A DNA stretch of 64,000 nucleotides, from assembly GCF_006539725.1 (NCBI RefSeq), contig NZ_BJNO01000017.1, positions 62,001 through 126,000 of the forward strand, in the 5' to 3' direction. Within the stretch, counting starts at the first letter, position 1, and the number at the start of each line of letters is the position of its first letter. Positions 24,413 to 32,759 of the stretch are shown here, in pieces. The DNA comes from Klebsiella terrigena. Its GTDB lineage: Bacteria > Pseudomonadota > Gammaproteobacteria > Enterobacterales > Enterobacteriaceae. A program made the translations under genes and the position numbers. The notes under the pieces were generated by a model. That model had not been told where the DNA came from and made no database searches. It saw nothing but the letters and a program-made list of their open reading frames with translations.

Positions 24413-24769
24413 ATGACGACATCAGATATCAGACGAAAACGGCTTAAAGAGTGGTTCTCAGAAAAGTCGTTACCAGAGAAAGAGAAGAGCTATTTATCGC
24501 AACTGATAAATGGGCGGAGTTCTTTTGGTGAAAGGGCTGCAAGGCGTCTAGAAAAAGACTATGGCATGCCTGCCGGCTATCTTGACGCTGATGATGAGAA
24601 CTCAGCTGCAAAACTTGCTGCTTTAGAACTAAGTACAGAAGAAGAAGAACTCATAAAGTACTTTCGCGGATTTCCTGATTCGGCAAAGCGGGAAGCACTC
24701 AAAGATTTTGAATCTAAATACAACAAATTTAACGAGCTTTTCAAAGAGTTACTCGCTTCAAGAAAGTGA
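24413..24769 (+). CDS. Short phage repressor (CI-like HTH without peptidase domain)
   Basis: 118 residues: MTTSDIRRKRLKEWFSEKSL, an HTH around KSYLSQLINGRSSFGERAAR, then RLEKDYGMPAGYLD, and an acidic helical end (LSTEEEELIKYFRGFPDSAK). There is no S24/LexA-type autopeptidase domain; the stop is followed by a proper terminator, so this appears to be its natural size. Such a repressor would not be inactivated by RecA-stimulated self-cleavage. The ATG at 24413 has no Shine-Dalgarno, suggesting leaderless or weak translation from the repressor-maintenance promoter, as for lambda cI. Confidence 0.8.
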   Translation: MTTSDIRRKRLKEWFSEKSLPEKEKSYLSQLINGRSSFGERAARRLEKDYGMPAGYLDADDENSAAKLAALELSTEEEELIKYFRGFPDSAKREALKDFESKYNKFNELFKELLASRK

Positions 24770-24792
24770 TTTTAATAGCAATCAAATATCTA

Positions 24793-24818
24793 AACCGCCA
24801 ATATGGCGGTTTTTTTTC
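24793..24818 (+). terminator. Terminator after the repressor gene
   Basis: AACCGCCA, ATA loop, TGGCGGTT, then eight T; 24 bp after the repressor stop. Confidence 0.9.
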
Positions 24819-25236
24819 GCCACCAACTCTGTTCTTTCCCTCTAAAAATCTAATCCCAGCAAAAGTTTAGCATTTACTTCACCAAAAAGTTTACTTATCG
24901 CTTTACAAAAAGATTTAGTAATGGTTAAACTCATTTCATCAACAACGCGCTGCGTTGCTCCGATAAAAAACGTTCGGCTACCCGGCCTTAAGGGACAGAA
25001 AAACTAATCAGCAGGCTTTGCAATGCGGTGAATGCGGCTATGCGCACGCGGCTCAGTTATAGCGGTACCGCCTTGTTTCCCGGGTGGGGTGGAAAAGAAG
25101 CAGCCGGCAGTAGTTGTTAACTGGCTACCGTCAAAGACGCAGCCGTTGAGCAAGGCATTCAGGGTGATTGTTATCCACTGAAGGGCGTTTTAGAAGAGCA
25201 CCCTGCCGCATTCACAGCACATATGTAGGAGGTGCA
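24819..25236. other. Gene-poor remnant of the phage early region
   Basis: 418 bp with no supportable gene. The first part is AT-rich with TTTAGTAAT-like half sites, the rest is GC-richer and phage-like, but every frame is interrupted. It probably retains the scar of the early leftward operon (xis, recombination genes). Confidence 0.4.
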
Positions 25237-25347
25237 ATGCAGAAGAAATGCGCGTACTGCCGCAAACCGATCGAGGAAGGCACTGAAGTAAGAATGACCA
25301 TCCTCATCATTCATGGTTCGCAGCTGGCGCCACGAGAAAGAACGTAG
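25237..25347 (+). pseudogene. Truncated phage early protein with CxxC start
   Basis: A strong AGGAGG (25227-25232) precedes ATG 25237: MQKKCAYCRKPIEEGTEVRM then TILIIHGSQLAPRERT and a stop. The N-terminal CAYC pair looks like half of a zinc knuckle whose second half is missing. The frame stops where integrase similarity begins (about 25341), so this is the upstream side of a deletion junction. Confidence 0.5.
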
Positions 25348-25682
25348 CATTGAGGCTTGATGCGTTGGATGTGTCTCTCGAAGGAATTCTGGCGAAATGC
25401 CGCAATCTGTCCGGCGGGAAAAACATTATTTCATCGACTGCAGGTAAGGCACTTTCACCCGCAACAGTATCGGGTAATTTCAGGAAAGCGCGCGAGCTGT
25501 CCGGGCTTAGTTTCTCTGGCGAGCCGCCGAGCTTTCATGAGCTACGAAGTCTGTCAGCACGATTGTACGATAAACAGGCTGGAGAGGACTTTGCGCAGCA
25601 TCTTCTGGGGCATAAGTCGGGTGTCATGACAGCAAAATATCGCGATGACAGGGGAAGGGAGTGGGATAAGATCGAAATATAG
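25341..25682 (+). pseudogene. int: Lambda-type integrase, C-terminal fragment
   Basis: The frame matches the last third of lambda Int (about residue 239 to the end): LRLDALDVSLEGILAKCR, GLSFSGEPPSFHELRSLSAR, AQHLLGHKSGVMTAKYRDDR, ending GREWDKIEI. It retains the HxxR box, the second His (LLGH) and the nucleophile Tyr (KYRDD), but lacks the N-terminal arm- and core-binding domains and the first catalytic Arg and Lys. Without them it cannot recombine. The stop is 73 bp from the attR repeat and the gene points to it, as in lambda. Confidence 0.92.
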
Positions 25683-25755
25683 TTATGAGTTTGTTTTGAA
25701 TGATTTTGAATTGACCAATTTAACCAATTGATTCTAATGAAGAAAATTATATATG

Positions 25756-25772
25756 CACTTTAGATACAAAAG
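25756..25772. repeat. Candidate attR: 17-bp direct repeat
   Basis: CACTTTAGATACAAAAG, identical and co-oriented with 2555-2571. It lies between the integrase fragment and mepH, 99 bp before the mepH start. Confidence 0.75.
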
Positions 25773-25871
25773 AGTATTAACTTTCAGGGTTTTTATGCAT
25801 TAGAATCGTTGGGTTTTGTCATTCATGGTCAGGTATGTGTACATGTCTGTAATTAATCAGGGGATTGCTCA

Positions 25872-26756
25872 GTGGCGCGGCTAAACAAAATCGCGATTTC
25901 GCTCTGCGCATTACTGTTTACATCTATCTCATTTACACCACTGGCGCATGCTTCAGGGCATACGCACGCCTCCGCCACGCCGAAAGCGCATCAGGCAAAG
26001 GGCACCAGCGAACGCAAGAAAAAAGTCTCCACTCAGAAAACAAAATCCAGCGCCAAAACCTCCAGCAAGAAAGCATCGACCTCCTCCCGCGCCAAACACC
26101 CTACCCGCACCACCGCCTCGAGCCAAACGGCATTAAACCGTCAGGTCGCCGGTGGAACGAAAAAGTGCGTGTTGCGAAAAGGCTATAAAAAACAGTGCGC
26201 GGCTTCGGTTAAATCCACTATCGAGCCGACGCGGGCGATGGCCAGCGTGAAGCAGAAGTGCGTCGTGCGTAAAGGCTATAAAAAGCGCTGCAAGCCGGTT
26301 GCCGAGGAAGAAGTGCCGCTGACGCTGGCCGATGCGCATAAGGTACGGGTGCAAAAAGCGCAGAGCACCGCGATGTCGAAGCTGATGGACCAAATTGGTA
26401 AGCCCTATCGCTGGGGCGGCACCTCGCCGCGCACCGGCTTTGACTGCAGCGGGCTGGTTTATTACGCCTATAAAGACCTGGTGAAGATTCATATCCCGCG
26501 CACGGCGAACGAAATGTACCACCTGCGCGATGCTCGCCCCGTCGATCGCGGCGAGCTGGAGAGCGGCGATCTGGTCTTCTTCCGCACCCGCGGTCGCGGC
26601 ACGGCGGATCATGTCGGCGTTTACGTCGGCAACGGCAAATTTATCCAGTCGCCGCGTACCGGACGCGATATTCAGATTACCTCGTTAAGCGAAGATTACT
26701 GGGTTCGCCACTACGTTGGCGCCCGCCGCGTGATGACGCCTAAAACGATCCGCTGA
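25872..26756 (+). CDS. mepH: Murein DD-endopeptidase MepH
   Basis: MepH cleaves D-Ala-mDAP peptide cross-links in the periplasm, making room for new murein. The 294-residue protein starts with GTG at 25872 and a signal peptide (MARLNKIAISLCALLFTSIS... cut after AHA). A long Lys/Ser/Thr-rich linker follows, then the NlpC/P60 domain: GKPYRWGGTSPRTGFDCSGL (Cys192) and TADHVGVYVGNGKFIQSPRT (His247). The linker carries a duplicated CVxRKGYKKxC box where E. coli, as I recall, has one. It is monocistronic; in E. coli it directly follows grxD. Confidence 0.95.
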   Translation: MARLNKIAISLCALLFTSISFTPLAHASGHTHASATPKAHQAKGTSERKKKVSTQKTKSSAKTSSKKASTSSRAKHPTRTTASSQTALNRQVAGGTKKCVLRKGYKKQCAASVKSTIEPTRAMASVKQKCVVRKGYKKRCKPVAEEEVPLTLADAHKVRVQKAQSTAMSKLMDQIGKPYRWGGTSPRTGFDCSGLVYYAYKDLVKIHIPRTANEMYHLRDARPVDRGELESGDLVFFRTRGRGTADHVGVYVGNGKFIQSPRTGRDIQITSLSEDYWVRHYVGARRVMTPKTIR

Positions 26757-26876
26757 TGCCCCCCTGCCGCGCCTGCGGCAGGTTAACTCTCTCTTTTGCC
26801 ACATCTTTTAATTTGCTACTATCTCCCTGTGCACTACATGGTTATTGCACGCATTAATATAATAAGGAGAGTAGCA

Positions 26877-27458
26877 ATGTCGTTCGAATTACCTGCATTA
26901 CCATATGCGAAAGACGCCCTGGCGCCGCACATTTCCGCTGAAACCCTGGAATACCACTACGGTAAGCATCACCAGGCCTACGTCACTAACCTCAACAACC
27001 TGATCAAGGGCACCGCTTTTGAAGGCCAGTCTTTGGAAGAGATCGTTCGTTCTTCCGAAGGCGGCGTCTTTAACAACGCGGCCCAGGTCTGGAACCACAC
27101 GTTCTACTGGGACTGCCTGGCGCCGAATGCCGGCGGTGAGCCGGAAGGCGAACTGGCGGCAGCCATCGCTAAATCCTTCGGCAGCTTCGCTGATTTTAAA
27201 GCGCAGTTCACCGATGCGGCGGCGAAAAACTTCGGCGCAGGCTGGACGTGGCTGGTCAAAAATGCCGACGGCAGCCTGGCAATTGTCTCCACCAGCAACG
27301 CCGGCACGCCGCTCACCGGCAGCGCTAAACCGCTGCTGACCGTGGATGTCTGGGAACATGCTTATTACATTGACTACCGTAACGCCCGTCCGAACTATCT
27401 GGAGCACTTCTGGGCGCTGGTAAACTGGAAGTTTGTCGCGGCTAATCTGGCGGCATAA
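26877..27458 (+). CDS. sodB: Iron superoxide dismutase SodB
   Basis: Cytosolic Fe-dependent superoxide dismutase of 193 residues. The start at 26877 follows AAGGAG; the longer frame from 26796 runs through the promoter/leader. Metal ligands fit the family: His27 ([11 protein letters not shown]), His74 (QVWNHTFYW), Asp157 and His161 ([11 protein letters not shown]). The Fe-SOD signatures AGWTWLV and [12 protein letters not shown] are present. In E. coli the mRNA start region is paired by the iron-sparing sRNA RyhB; the AT-rich leader (26850-26876) is similar in position but pairing was not tested. Confidence 0.97.
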   Translation: MSFELPALPYAKDALAPHISAETLEYHYGKHHQAYVTNLNNLIKGTAFEGQSLEEIVRSSEGGVFNNAAQVWNHTFYWDCLAPNAGGEPEGELAAAIAKSFGSFADFKAQFTDAAAKNFGAGWTWLVKNADGSLAIVSTSNAGTPLTGSAKPLLTVDVWEHAYYIDYRNARPNYLEHFWALVNWKFVAANLAA

Positions 27459-27463
27459 AACTG

Positions 27464-27493
27464 CACCGCAGAAGGGGAAACCCTTCTGCGGTG
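27464..27493. terminator. Hairpin terminator between sodB and ydhP
   Basis: Perfect 13-bp stem CACCGCAGAAGGG/CCCTTCTGCGGTG closed by GAAA. The genes are convergent and only 39 bp apart, so it can serve both. There is no strong T-run. Confidence 0.8.
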
Positions 27494-27497
27494 ATTA

Positions 27498-28664
27498 TTA
27501 ACGGCTGGCGAAGGCCTCTTGTGGTCGTCCGCGACCGCTGAACAGAACCAGCATCAGCGCCACGCCGGCGATGATTGCCCCCATTACCGGAACAAATGCG
27601 TAGCCCAGCCCGCCGGAAATTACCGCCCCACCGGCCGCCGCGCCCAGCGCATTGCCGAGGTTAAACGCCCCGATATTCACCGAAGAAGAGAGCCCCGGCG
27701 CTTCGTGAGCCACGCGCATCACGCGCATCTGCAGCGGCGGCACCACGGCGAACGTCGCCGCGCCCCACACCACCATGCTGATGGCCGCGCCGACCTGCGA
27801 CTGCGCCAGCAGCGGGATCGCCAGCATGATAACCATCAGCAGCAGTAAAAAGCCCTTCAGCGTGCCGGAAACCGAGCGGTCGGCAAATTTTCCGCCAAGA
27901 TAGTTGCCCAGAGAGAAGCCGACGCCAATCAGCACCAGCATTGCGGTGACGAACAGCGGCGAAGCGTGGGTAATGGTATGCAGCACCGGCGAAATATAGG
28001 TATAGAGGGTGAACATCGCCCCGGCCCCGAGCACGGTGGTCAGCAGCGCGGAGAGCACCTGCGGCCGCATCAATACCGCCAGCTCCTCCTTCACGTTTGG
28101 CCGCTCCCCTGCGCTGCCTTTTGGCAGCGAGAACCACAGGCTGACCATCGCCACCAGGCCAAGACCCGCCGTGGCGAGGAAGGACATGCGCCAGCCGATG
28201 GTCTCACCGAGCCAGGTCGCCGCCGGAACGCCGCCAATGTTGGCGATGGTCAGCCCCATAAACATGGTGGCTACCGCGCTAGCCTGCTTGTGCTTAGGAA
28301 CCACGCTCGCAGCCACTACCGACCCGAGGCCGAAGAAGGCGCCGTGGTTCAGGCTGGTAATAATGCGCGAGAGCAGCAGCGTGGTGTAATCCGGCGCCAT
28401 TGACGAGAGGACGTTGCCAAGGGTAAAAATAGCCATCAGGAAAATCAGCGCGCTGCGGCGCGCGCGGTGCGACAGCAGCAGCGTCATCAGCGGCGCCCCG
28501 ACCATCACGCCGATGGCATAGGCGCTGATCAGCATCCCCGCAGCGGGAATGGACACATCCACGCCTTTGGCGATAACCGGCAGTAATCCCATCGGGGAAA
28601 ATTCGGTCGTACCGATACCAAACGCCCCAATGGCCAGCGCTAACAGGGGAAAGTTGATCTTCAT
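27498..28664 (-). CDS. ydhP: MFS exporter YdhP
   Basis: 388 residues and twelve membrane helices, close in size to E. coli YdhP (389), a DHA1-type major facilitator of the arabinose-efflux-like group. The N terminus is MKINFPLLALAIGAFGIGTT, with EFSPMGLLPVIA in helix 1 and GGKFADRSVSGT between helices 8 and 9. The start at 28664 is used because the longer frame (28733) adds a hydrophilic stretch absent in relatives. The substrate is unknown. It is convergent with sodB and followed upstream by ynhF on the same strand. Confidence 0.92.
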   Translation of the reverse strand: MKINFPLLALAIGAFGIGTTEFSPMGLLPVIAKGVDVSIPAAGMLISAYAIGVMVGAPLMTLLLSHRARRSALIFLMAIFTLGNVLSSMAPDYTTLLLSRIITSLNHGAFFGLGSVVAASVVPKHKQASAVATMFMGLTIANIGGVPAATWLGETIGWRMSFLATAGLGLVAMVSLWFSLPKGSAGERPNVKEELAVLMRPQVLSALLTTVLGAGAMFTLYTYISPVLHTITHASPLFVTAMLVLIGVGFSLGNYLGGKFADRSVSGTLKGFLLLLMVIMLAIPLLAQSQVGAAISMVVWGAATFAVVPPLQMRVMRVAHEAPGLSSSVNIGAFNLGNALGAAAGGAVISGGLGYAFVPVMGAIIAGVALMLVLFSGRGRPQEAFASR

Positions 28665-28827
28665 GCAATGACTCCAGCAGACCGCCCTCAGCGACGGTAT
28701 CTCATCAGAAGCGAAAAGCATGACATCAATCACAGAAAAACAAAAGTAAACGAAATGGCAAAAGATTTTTGCGAATTTGATAATAATGCGCGGAGATAGG
28801 GGGAAAGGAGCCTCTCCCCCGAAAAAA

Positions 28828-28917
28828 TTAGTGCAGTACGGCGGTCAGCGCTGCGGCCACGATCAGGCCCAGAACAATAATCGTCGTGGTCAGCGAAAAC
28901 TTTAAATCTGTATCCAT
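28828..28917 (-). CDS. ynhF: YnhF, 29-residue membrane miniprotein
   Basis: Reading on the minus strand from the ATG at 28917 (GGGGGA upstream) gives 29 residues: MDTDLKFSLTTTIIVLGLIV plus AAALTAVLH. This matches E. coli YnhF (29 residues) in sequence and in position between ydhP and purR. It is a single-helix inner-membrane protein that in E. coli is retained with its formyl-Met; role not known. Confidence 0.92.
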   Translation of the reverse strand: MDTDLKFSLTTTIIVLGLIVAAALTAVLH

Positions 28918-29152
28918 CAATTTTCCCCCTGATTATCCCCACAAGAAAAGTGAGCCTGCTCATTTTTGCACAATATTGTATAAAAATCTTCTGAGATTTA
29001 GGGTGATGCACATTTTTACTCTTCCCCTTTGCCGCAAGATCGGACAAAATCCCACGCTAATTTGAAAGCGTATCGGCCATTGACCCCTTCCTGTCGTTCT
29101 GTGTCGTTTCCCGACGTGATGCAATGTTGAACATTGTACTCAGGGTGTGTAT

Positions 29153-29168
29153 AGGCAAACGTTTCCGT
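29153..29168. promoter_or_regulatory. PurR operator O1 of purR
   Basis: AGGCAAACGTTTCCGT matches the PurR box ACGCAAACGTTTTCGT at 13 of 16 positions, including the central CAAACGTTT. It lies 44 bp before the purR ATG, where E. coli has its autoregulatory site O1. Confidence 0.85.
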
Positions 29169-29211
29169 ATCGATAAGCAGACGATCAGGTCAAGGTCTGG
29201 AGAGAGAAGTA

Positions 29212-30237
29212 ATGGCAACAATTAAAGATGTAGCGAAGCGCGCAAACGTTTCCACTACAACAGTTTCACATGTAATTAACAAAACCCGCTTTGTCGCTGA
29301 AGAGACGCGCAACGCGGTATGGGCTGCCATCAAAGAGCTGCACTACTCTCCGAGTGCGGTGGCGCGCAGCCTGAAGGTTAATCACACCAAATCGATCGGT
29401 CTGCTGGCCACCAGCAGCGAAGCGGCCTATTTCGCCGAGATTATCGAGTCCGTTGAGAAGAGCTGCTTCCAGAAGGGCTACACCCTGATTCTCGGCAACG
29501 CCTGGAACGATCCGGAAAAGCAGCAGGCCTACCTGTCAATGATGGCGCAAAAGCGCGTCGACGGCCTGCTGGTGATGTGCTCCGAATATCCGCAGTCGGT
29601 GCTCTCCATGCTCGAAGAGTACCGCAACATCCCGATGGTGGTGATGGACTGGGGTGAGTCCAAGGCCGACTTTACCGATTCGGTTATCGATAACGCCTTT
29701 GAAGGCGGCTATATGGCCGGTCGTTACCTCGTTGAGCGCGGCCACCGTGAAATCGGCGTGATCCCGGGTCCGCTGGAGCGCAACACCGGCGCCGGGCGTC
29801 TGGCCGGTTTTATGAAAGCGATGGAAGAAGCGCAGATTAACGTCCCGGAAAGCTGGGTGGTTCAGGGCGACTTCGAGCCGGAGTCCGGCTACCGCGCGAT
29901 GCAGCAGATCCTCAGCCAGCAGCATCGTCCGACCGCCATCTTCTGCGGCGGCGACATCATGGCGATGGGCGCGATTTGCGCCGCCGACGAAATGGGCCTG
30001 CGCGTTCCGCAGGATATTTCGCTGATTGGCTATGACAACGTGCGCAACGCCCGCTACTTTAGCCCGGCGCTGACCACCATTCATCAGCCAAAGGACTCTC
30101 TCGGCGAAGCCGCCTTCAATATGCTGATGGACCGCATCGTCAACAAGCGCGAAGAGTCGCAGTCTATCGAAGTTCACCCGCGGCTGGTCGAGCGCCGCTC
30201 GGTGATCGACGGCCCGTTCGTCGACTACCGCCGCTAA
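29212..30237 (+). CDS. purR: Purine repressor PurR
   Basis: LacI-family repressor of 341 residues, same length as E. coli. With hypoxanthine or guanine as corepressor it silences purine biosynthesis genes. The HTH and hinge occupy the first 60 residues ([20 protein letters not shown] and [13 protein letters not shown]). The effector domain follows, with [15 protein letters not shown] and a typical [26 protein letters not shown] precedes the ATG at 29212. Two PurR boxes (29153 and 29240) indicate autoregulation. Convergent with punR, 16 bp apart, with a GC-rich hairpin (30244-30268) in between. Confidence 0.98.
   Translation: MATIKDVAKRANVSTTTVSHVINKTRFVAEETRNAVWAAIKELHYSPSAVARSLKVNHTKSIGLLATSSEAAYFAEIIESVEKSCFQKGYTLILGNAWNDPEKQQAYLSMMAQKRVDGLLVMCSEYPQSVLSMLEEYRNIPMVVMDWGESKADFTDSVIDNAFEGGYMAGRYLVERGHREIGVIPGPLERNTGAGRLAGFMKAMEEAQINVPESWVVQGDFEPESGYRAMQQILSQQHRPTAIFCGGDIMAMGAICAADEMGLRVPQDISLIGYDNVRNARYFSPALTTIHQPKDSLGEAAFNMLMDRIVNKREESQSIEVHPRLVERRSVIDGPFVDYRR
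29240..29255. promoter_or_regulatory. PurR operator O2 inside purR
   Basis: GCGCAAACGTTTCCAC lies at codons 10-15 of purR. E. coli purR has a second, intragenic autoregulatory operator in the same place. Confidence 0.75.
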
Positions 30238-30243
30238 TCCTGC

Positions 30244-30268
30244 CGGGCGTCGGCTATTCCGGCGCCCG
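30244..30268. terminator. GC-rich hairpin between purR and punR
   Basis: CGGGCGTCGG, CTATT loop, CCGGCGCCCG: ten pairs with one G-T. There is no T-run, and the right arm overlaps the last codons of punR, so its role as terminator is tentative. Confidence 0.5.
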
Positions 30269-31165
30269 CAGCCACTCCCGATTTAACGTTTCGCTGTCGC
30301 CAAGGTAGTCCAGCAGCCATGAGAGCGCTGGCGAGATATCGCTCTGCTGCCAGGTCAGGCAGCAGGCGGCGTCCGGGAACGGATTTTCCAGCGCCAGCGC
30401 CGTCCACTCGCCGCTGTCGATCCACGGACGGGCGAAGTGCGACGGCACCATGCCGATGCAGAGCCCGGCCGACAGGCAGGTTGCCGAGGCATCCCAGTCC
30501 GGCACCACCACCCTCTTCTGATTATCCAGCAGCCACGTCGTGCGCTTCGGCAGCGATCGGGAAGTATCTTCCCTGACCAGCGACGGCCAGTTGCGCAACG
30601 TGTCATCGCTCAGCGGGCCGTTCATTTTCGCCAGCGGATGGTGGCTGGCGACGACGCAGTGCCAGCTCAGCATGCCCATATCGCGAAAGGCGTAGCGTCC
30701 GCCGACCGGAATCGAGCGGGTCGCGCCGATGGCCAGCTCCACGCGGCCGTCGGCCAGCGCGTCCCAGACGCCGTTAAACACCTCCTGGAAGACAATCAGC
30801 TCGACGTCCGGAAAGTGGCGATAAAAATCAACAATCATCTGCCGCATCCGCGCCGGCTTCACGATATCGTCAACCGCGATCGAGAGCTGCCCGCGCCAGC
30901 CGTTGGCGATCTGCTGACACTGGCGGCGGGTGATCTGCATTTTTTTGATAACAGAACGCCCTTCCTGTAAAAACCACACCCCGGCGGGGGTGAGCTCAAC
31001 GTCGCGGTGGCGACGTTCAAAGAGCGGAACGGCCAGCCACTCTTCGAGCTGACGCACGGTGTAGCTGACCGCCGAGGGTACACGATGCAGCTCCTGAGCC
31101 GCTGCGCTAAAGCTGCCGTTGCGTGCAACCGCATCAACCACTTCAAGGGAGTATTCTGACCACAT
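30254..31165 (-). CDS. punR: LysR-type activator PunR (YdhB)
   Basis: 303-residue LysR regulator. The N-terminal winged HTH is EYSLEVVDAVARNGSFSAAA through VPSAVSYTVRQLEEWL; the effector domain runs from about residue 90. In E. coli YdhB was renamed PunR: it activates the divergent transporter gene punC in response to purine nucleosides. The same divergent arrangement is kept (112 bp between the starts), so the shared region 31166-31277 should hold its binding site, although I could not delimit it. Confidence 0.9.
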   Translation of the reverse strand: MWSEYSLEVVDAVARNGSFSAAAQELHRVPSAVSYTVRQLEEWLAVPLFERRHRDVELTPAGVWFLQEGRSVIKKMQITRRQCQQIANGWRGQLSIAVDDIVKPARMRQMIVDFYRHFPDVELIVFQEVFNGVWDALADGRVELAIGATRSIPVGGRYAFRDMGMLSWHCVVASHHPLAKMNGPLSDDTLRNWPSLVREDTSRSLPKRTTWLLDNQKRVVVPDWDASATCLSAGLCIGMVPSHFARPWIDSGEWTALALENPFPDAACCLTWQQSDISPALSWLLDYLGDSETLNREWLRAPE

Positions 31166-31277
31166 ATTCTGCCTGCAAATTTTTTGAACGCATTTAACAA
31201 ATATTAGCGTTTCACAAGCCAGAATGCACTCCCTACACTCTGCGGCATCTTACCTGCATCAGAAGAAAGAGAACTTT

Positions 31278-32462
31278 ATGCAACAACCTGGGAAAGGATT
31301 TTTGGTTTGGCTGGCGGGTCTCAGCGTGCTCGGCTTCCTCGCAACCGATATGTATCTGCCGGCGTTTTCGGCTATCCAACAGGATCTGAATACTTCAGCG
31401 GCCTCGGTCAGCGCCAGCCTGAGCGTGTTTCTCGCCGGTTTCGCCCTTGGCCAGCTGTTCTGGGGCCCGGTATCCGATCGCTATGGGCGCAAGCCGGTGC
31501 TGCTCAGCGGCCTGGCGATCTTCGCCGTCGGCTGCCTTGGCATGCTGTGGGTCGAGGACGCGACCCTGATGCTGGCGCTGCGATTTGTGCAGGCCATCGG
31601 CGTCTGCGCAGCGGCGGTCACCTGGCAGGCGATGGTCACCGACTATTATCCTGCCCAGCGCACCAACCGCATATTCGCCACCATCATGCCGCTGGTGGGC
31701 CTCTCCCCGGCCCTGGCACCGCTGCTCGGCAGCTGGCTGCTCGCCCATTTCGACTGGCAGGCTATCTTCGCGACCCTGTTTATCGTCGCTCTGCTGCTGA
31801 TGCTGCCTGCATTACGCCTCAAGCCGGTGAGCAAGCCCGATAGCAGCACGCAGAAAAAACTCACCTTCCTGGCGCTGCTGCGCTCGCGCGAATACAGCGG
31901 CAACGTGCTGATCTACGCCGCCTGCTCCGCCAGCTTTTTCGCCTGGCTGACCGGTTCGCCGTTTATTCTGCACGACATGGGCTACGGGCCAACCGCCATC
32001 GGCCTGAGCTACGTACCGCAGACTATCGCCTTTTTAATCGGCGGATACGGCTGTCGTGCCGCGCTGCAGAAATGGCAGGGACAGCAGCTGCTGCCGTGGC
32101 TGCTGGTCGTTTTTGCCATCAGCGTTGCCGCCACCTGGCTGGTGGGCCTGCAGCAGGATGTCTCTATCGTCGCGCTGATGGCACCCTTCTGCGTGATGGC
32201 TATCGTTAACGGCGCCATTTACCCGATTGTCGTCGCCCAGGCGCTACGGCCGTTCCCTCAGGCGACGGGTCGCGCCGCCGCGCTGCAGAATACCCTGCAG
32301 CTCGGACTGTGCTTCCTGACCAGCCTGCTGGTGTCGACGCTGATCGCCACTCCGCTGCTCACCACCACCAGCGTGATGCTGGCCTCCATCGTGCTGGCCG
32401 GACTGGGATATGCGATGCAGCTGCGGAGCGCCCGTCTCAGCACCCAGTCGTCACATGCATAG
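31278..32462 (+). CDS. punC: Purine nucleoside MFS transporter PunC (YdhC)
   Basis: 394-residue Bcr/CflA-type DHA1 transporter with twelve helices. Helix 1 has the family signature [11 protein letters not shown], and the 2-3 loop holds motif A ([16 protein letters not shown]). E. coli YdhC, renamed PunC, moves purine nucleosides such as adenosine. The start at 31278 ([16 protein letters not shown]) follows AGAAAGAGAA; the longer frame from 31224 overlaps the promoter region. It is divergent from punR and sits beside purR, making a local purine-control group. Confidence 0.9.
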   Translation: MQQPGKGFLVWLAGLSVLGFLATDMYLPAFSAIQQDLNTSAASVSASLSVFLAGFALGQLFWGPVSDRYGRKPVLLSGLAIFAVGCLGMLWVEDATLMLALRFVQAIGVCAAAVTWQAMVTDYYPAQRTNRIFATIMPLVGLSPALAPLLGSWLLAHFDWQAIFATLFIVALLLMLPALRLKPVSKPDSSTQKKLTFLALLRSREYSGNVLIYAACSASFFAWLTGSPFILHDMGYGPTAIGLSYVPQTIAFLIGGYGCRAALQKWQGQQLLPWLLVVFAISVAATWLVGLQQDVSIVALMAPFCVMAIVNGAIYPIVVAQALRPFPQATGRAAALQNTLQLGLCFLTSLLVSTLIATPLLTTTSVMLASIVLAGLGYAMQLRSARLSTQSSHA

Positions 32463-32759
32463 AATGGTTTCAGTGATGTTAAGGTCCAGTAATTAGCCTG
32501 CTAATATGTTTTTATTGAAAGCCTTAAAATAGGGGCCTATACTGGATCCCGTATCACATAAATAGAAAGTTTATCGATATTAACGGGGGCAGGACGCCTC
32601 CCGTTTCACCATGGAAGGCCTTTCGGCAAGGGTTATCTCCCTTCCTCTGTTCTACGTCGGATAGCAGCTTCACGGATTTTCCGTGAGATTTCTCACAATG
32701 CCAAAAAAAGCGTCTACGCTGTTTTAAGGTTCTGATCACTTGGGCGTGATGGAGAAGCT

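Larger units (their letters stand above)
2555..25772. mobile_element. Att-bounded element: cryptic lambdoid prophage plus cargo
   Basis: The 23.2-kb block is bounded by a 17-bp direct repeat and sits between two genes that are neighbours in E. coli (grxD, mepH). From the right end, gene order is lambdoid: int toward att, repressor (+), Cro-like (-), DinI, nin-region type genes, Q, holin-endolysin-Rz/Rz1, tail K-like, tail J, tail fibre, invertase. Terminase, portal, capsid, most tail genes and replication genes are absent, and int, J and the tail fibre are truncated, so it cannot make phage. The left 11 kb (yedK remnant, zinc ribbons, glucan synthase, YmgB-like, unknown gene) is not phage structural DNA and is probably cargo or an older island. 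Confidence 0.75.

Noticed and set aside
28798..28820. GGGGGA...CTCCCCC hairpin downstream of ynhF as a terminator
   Set aside because: Imperfect stem and no T-run on either strand; not called.
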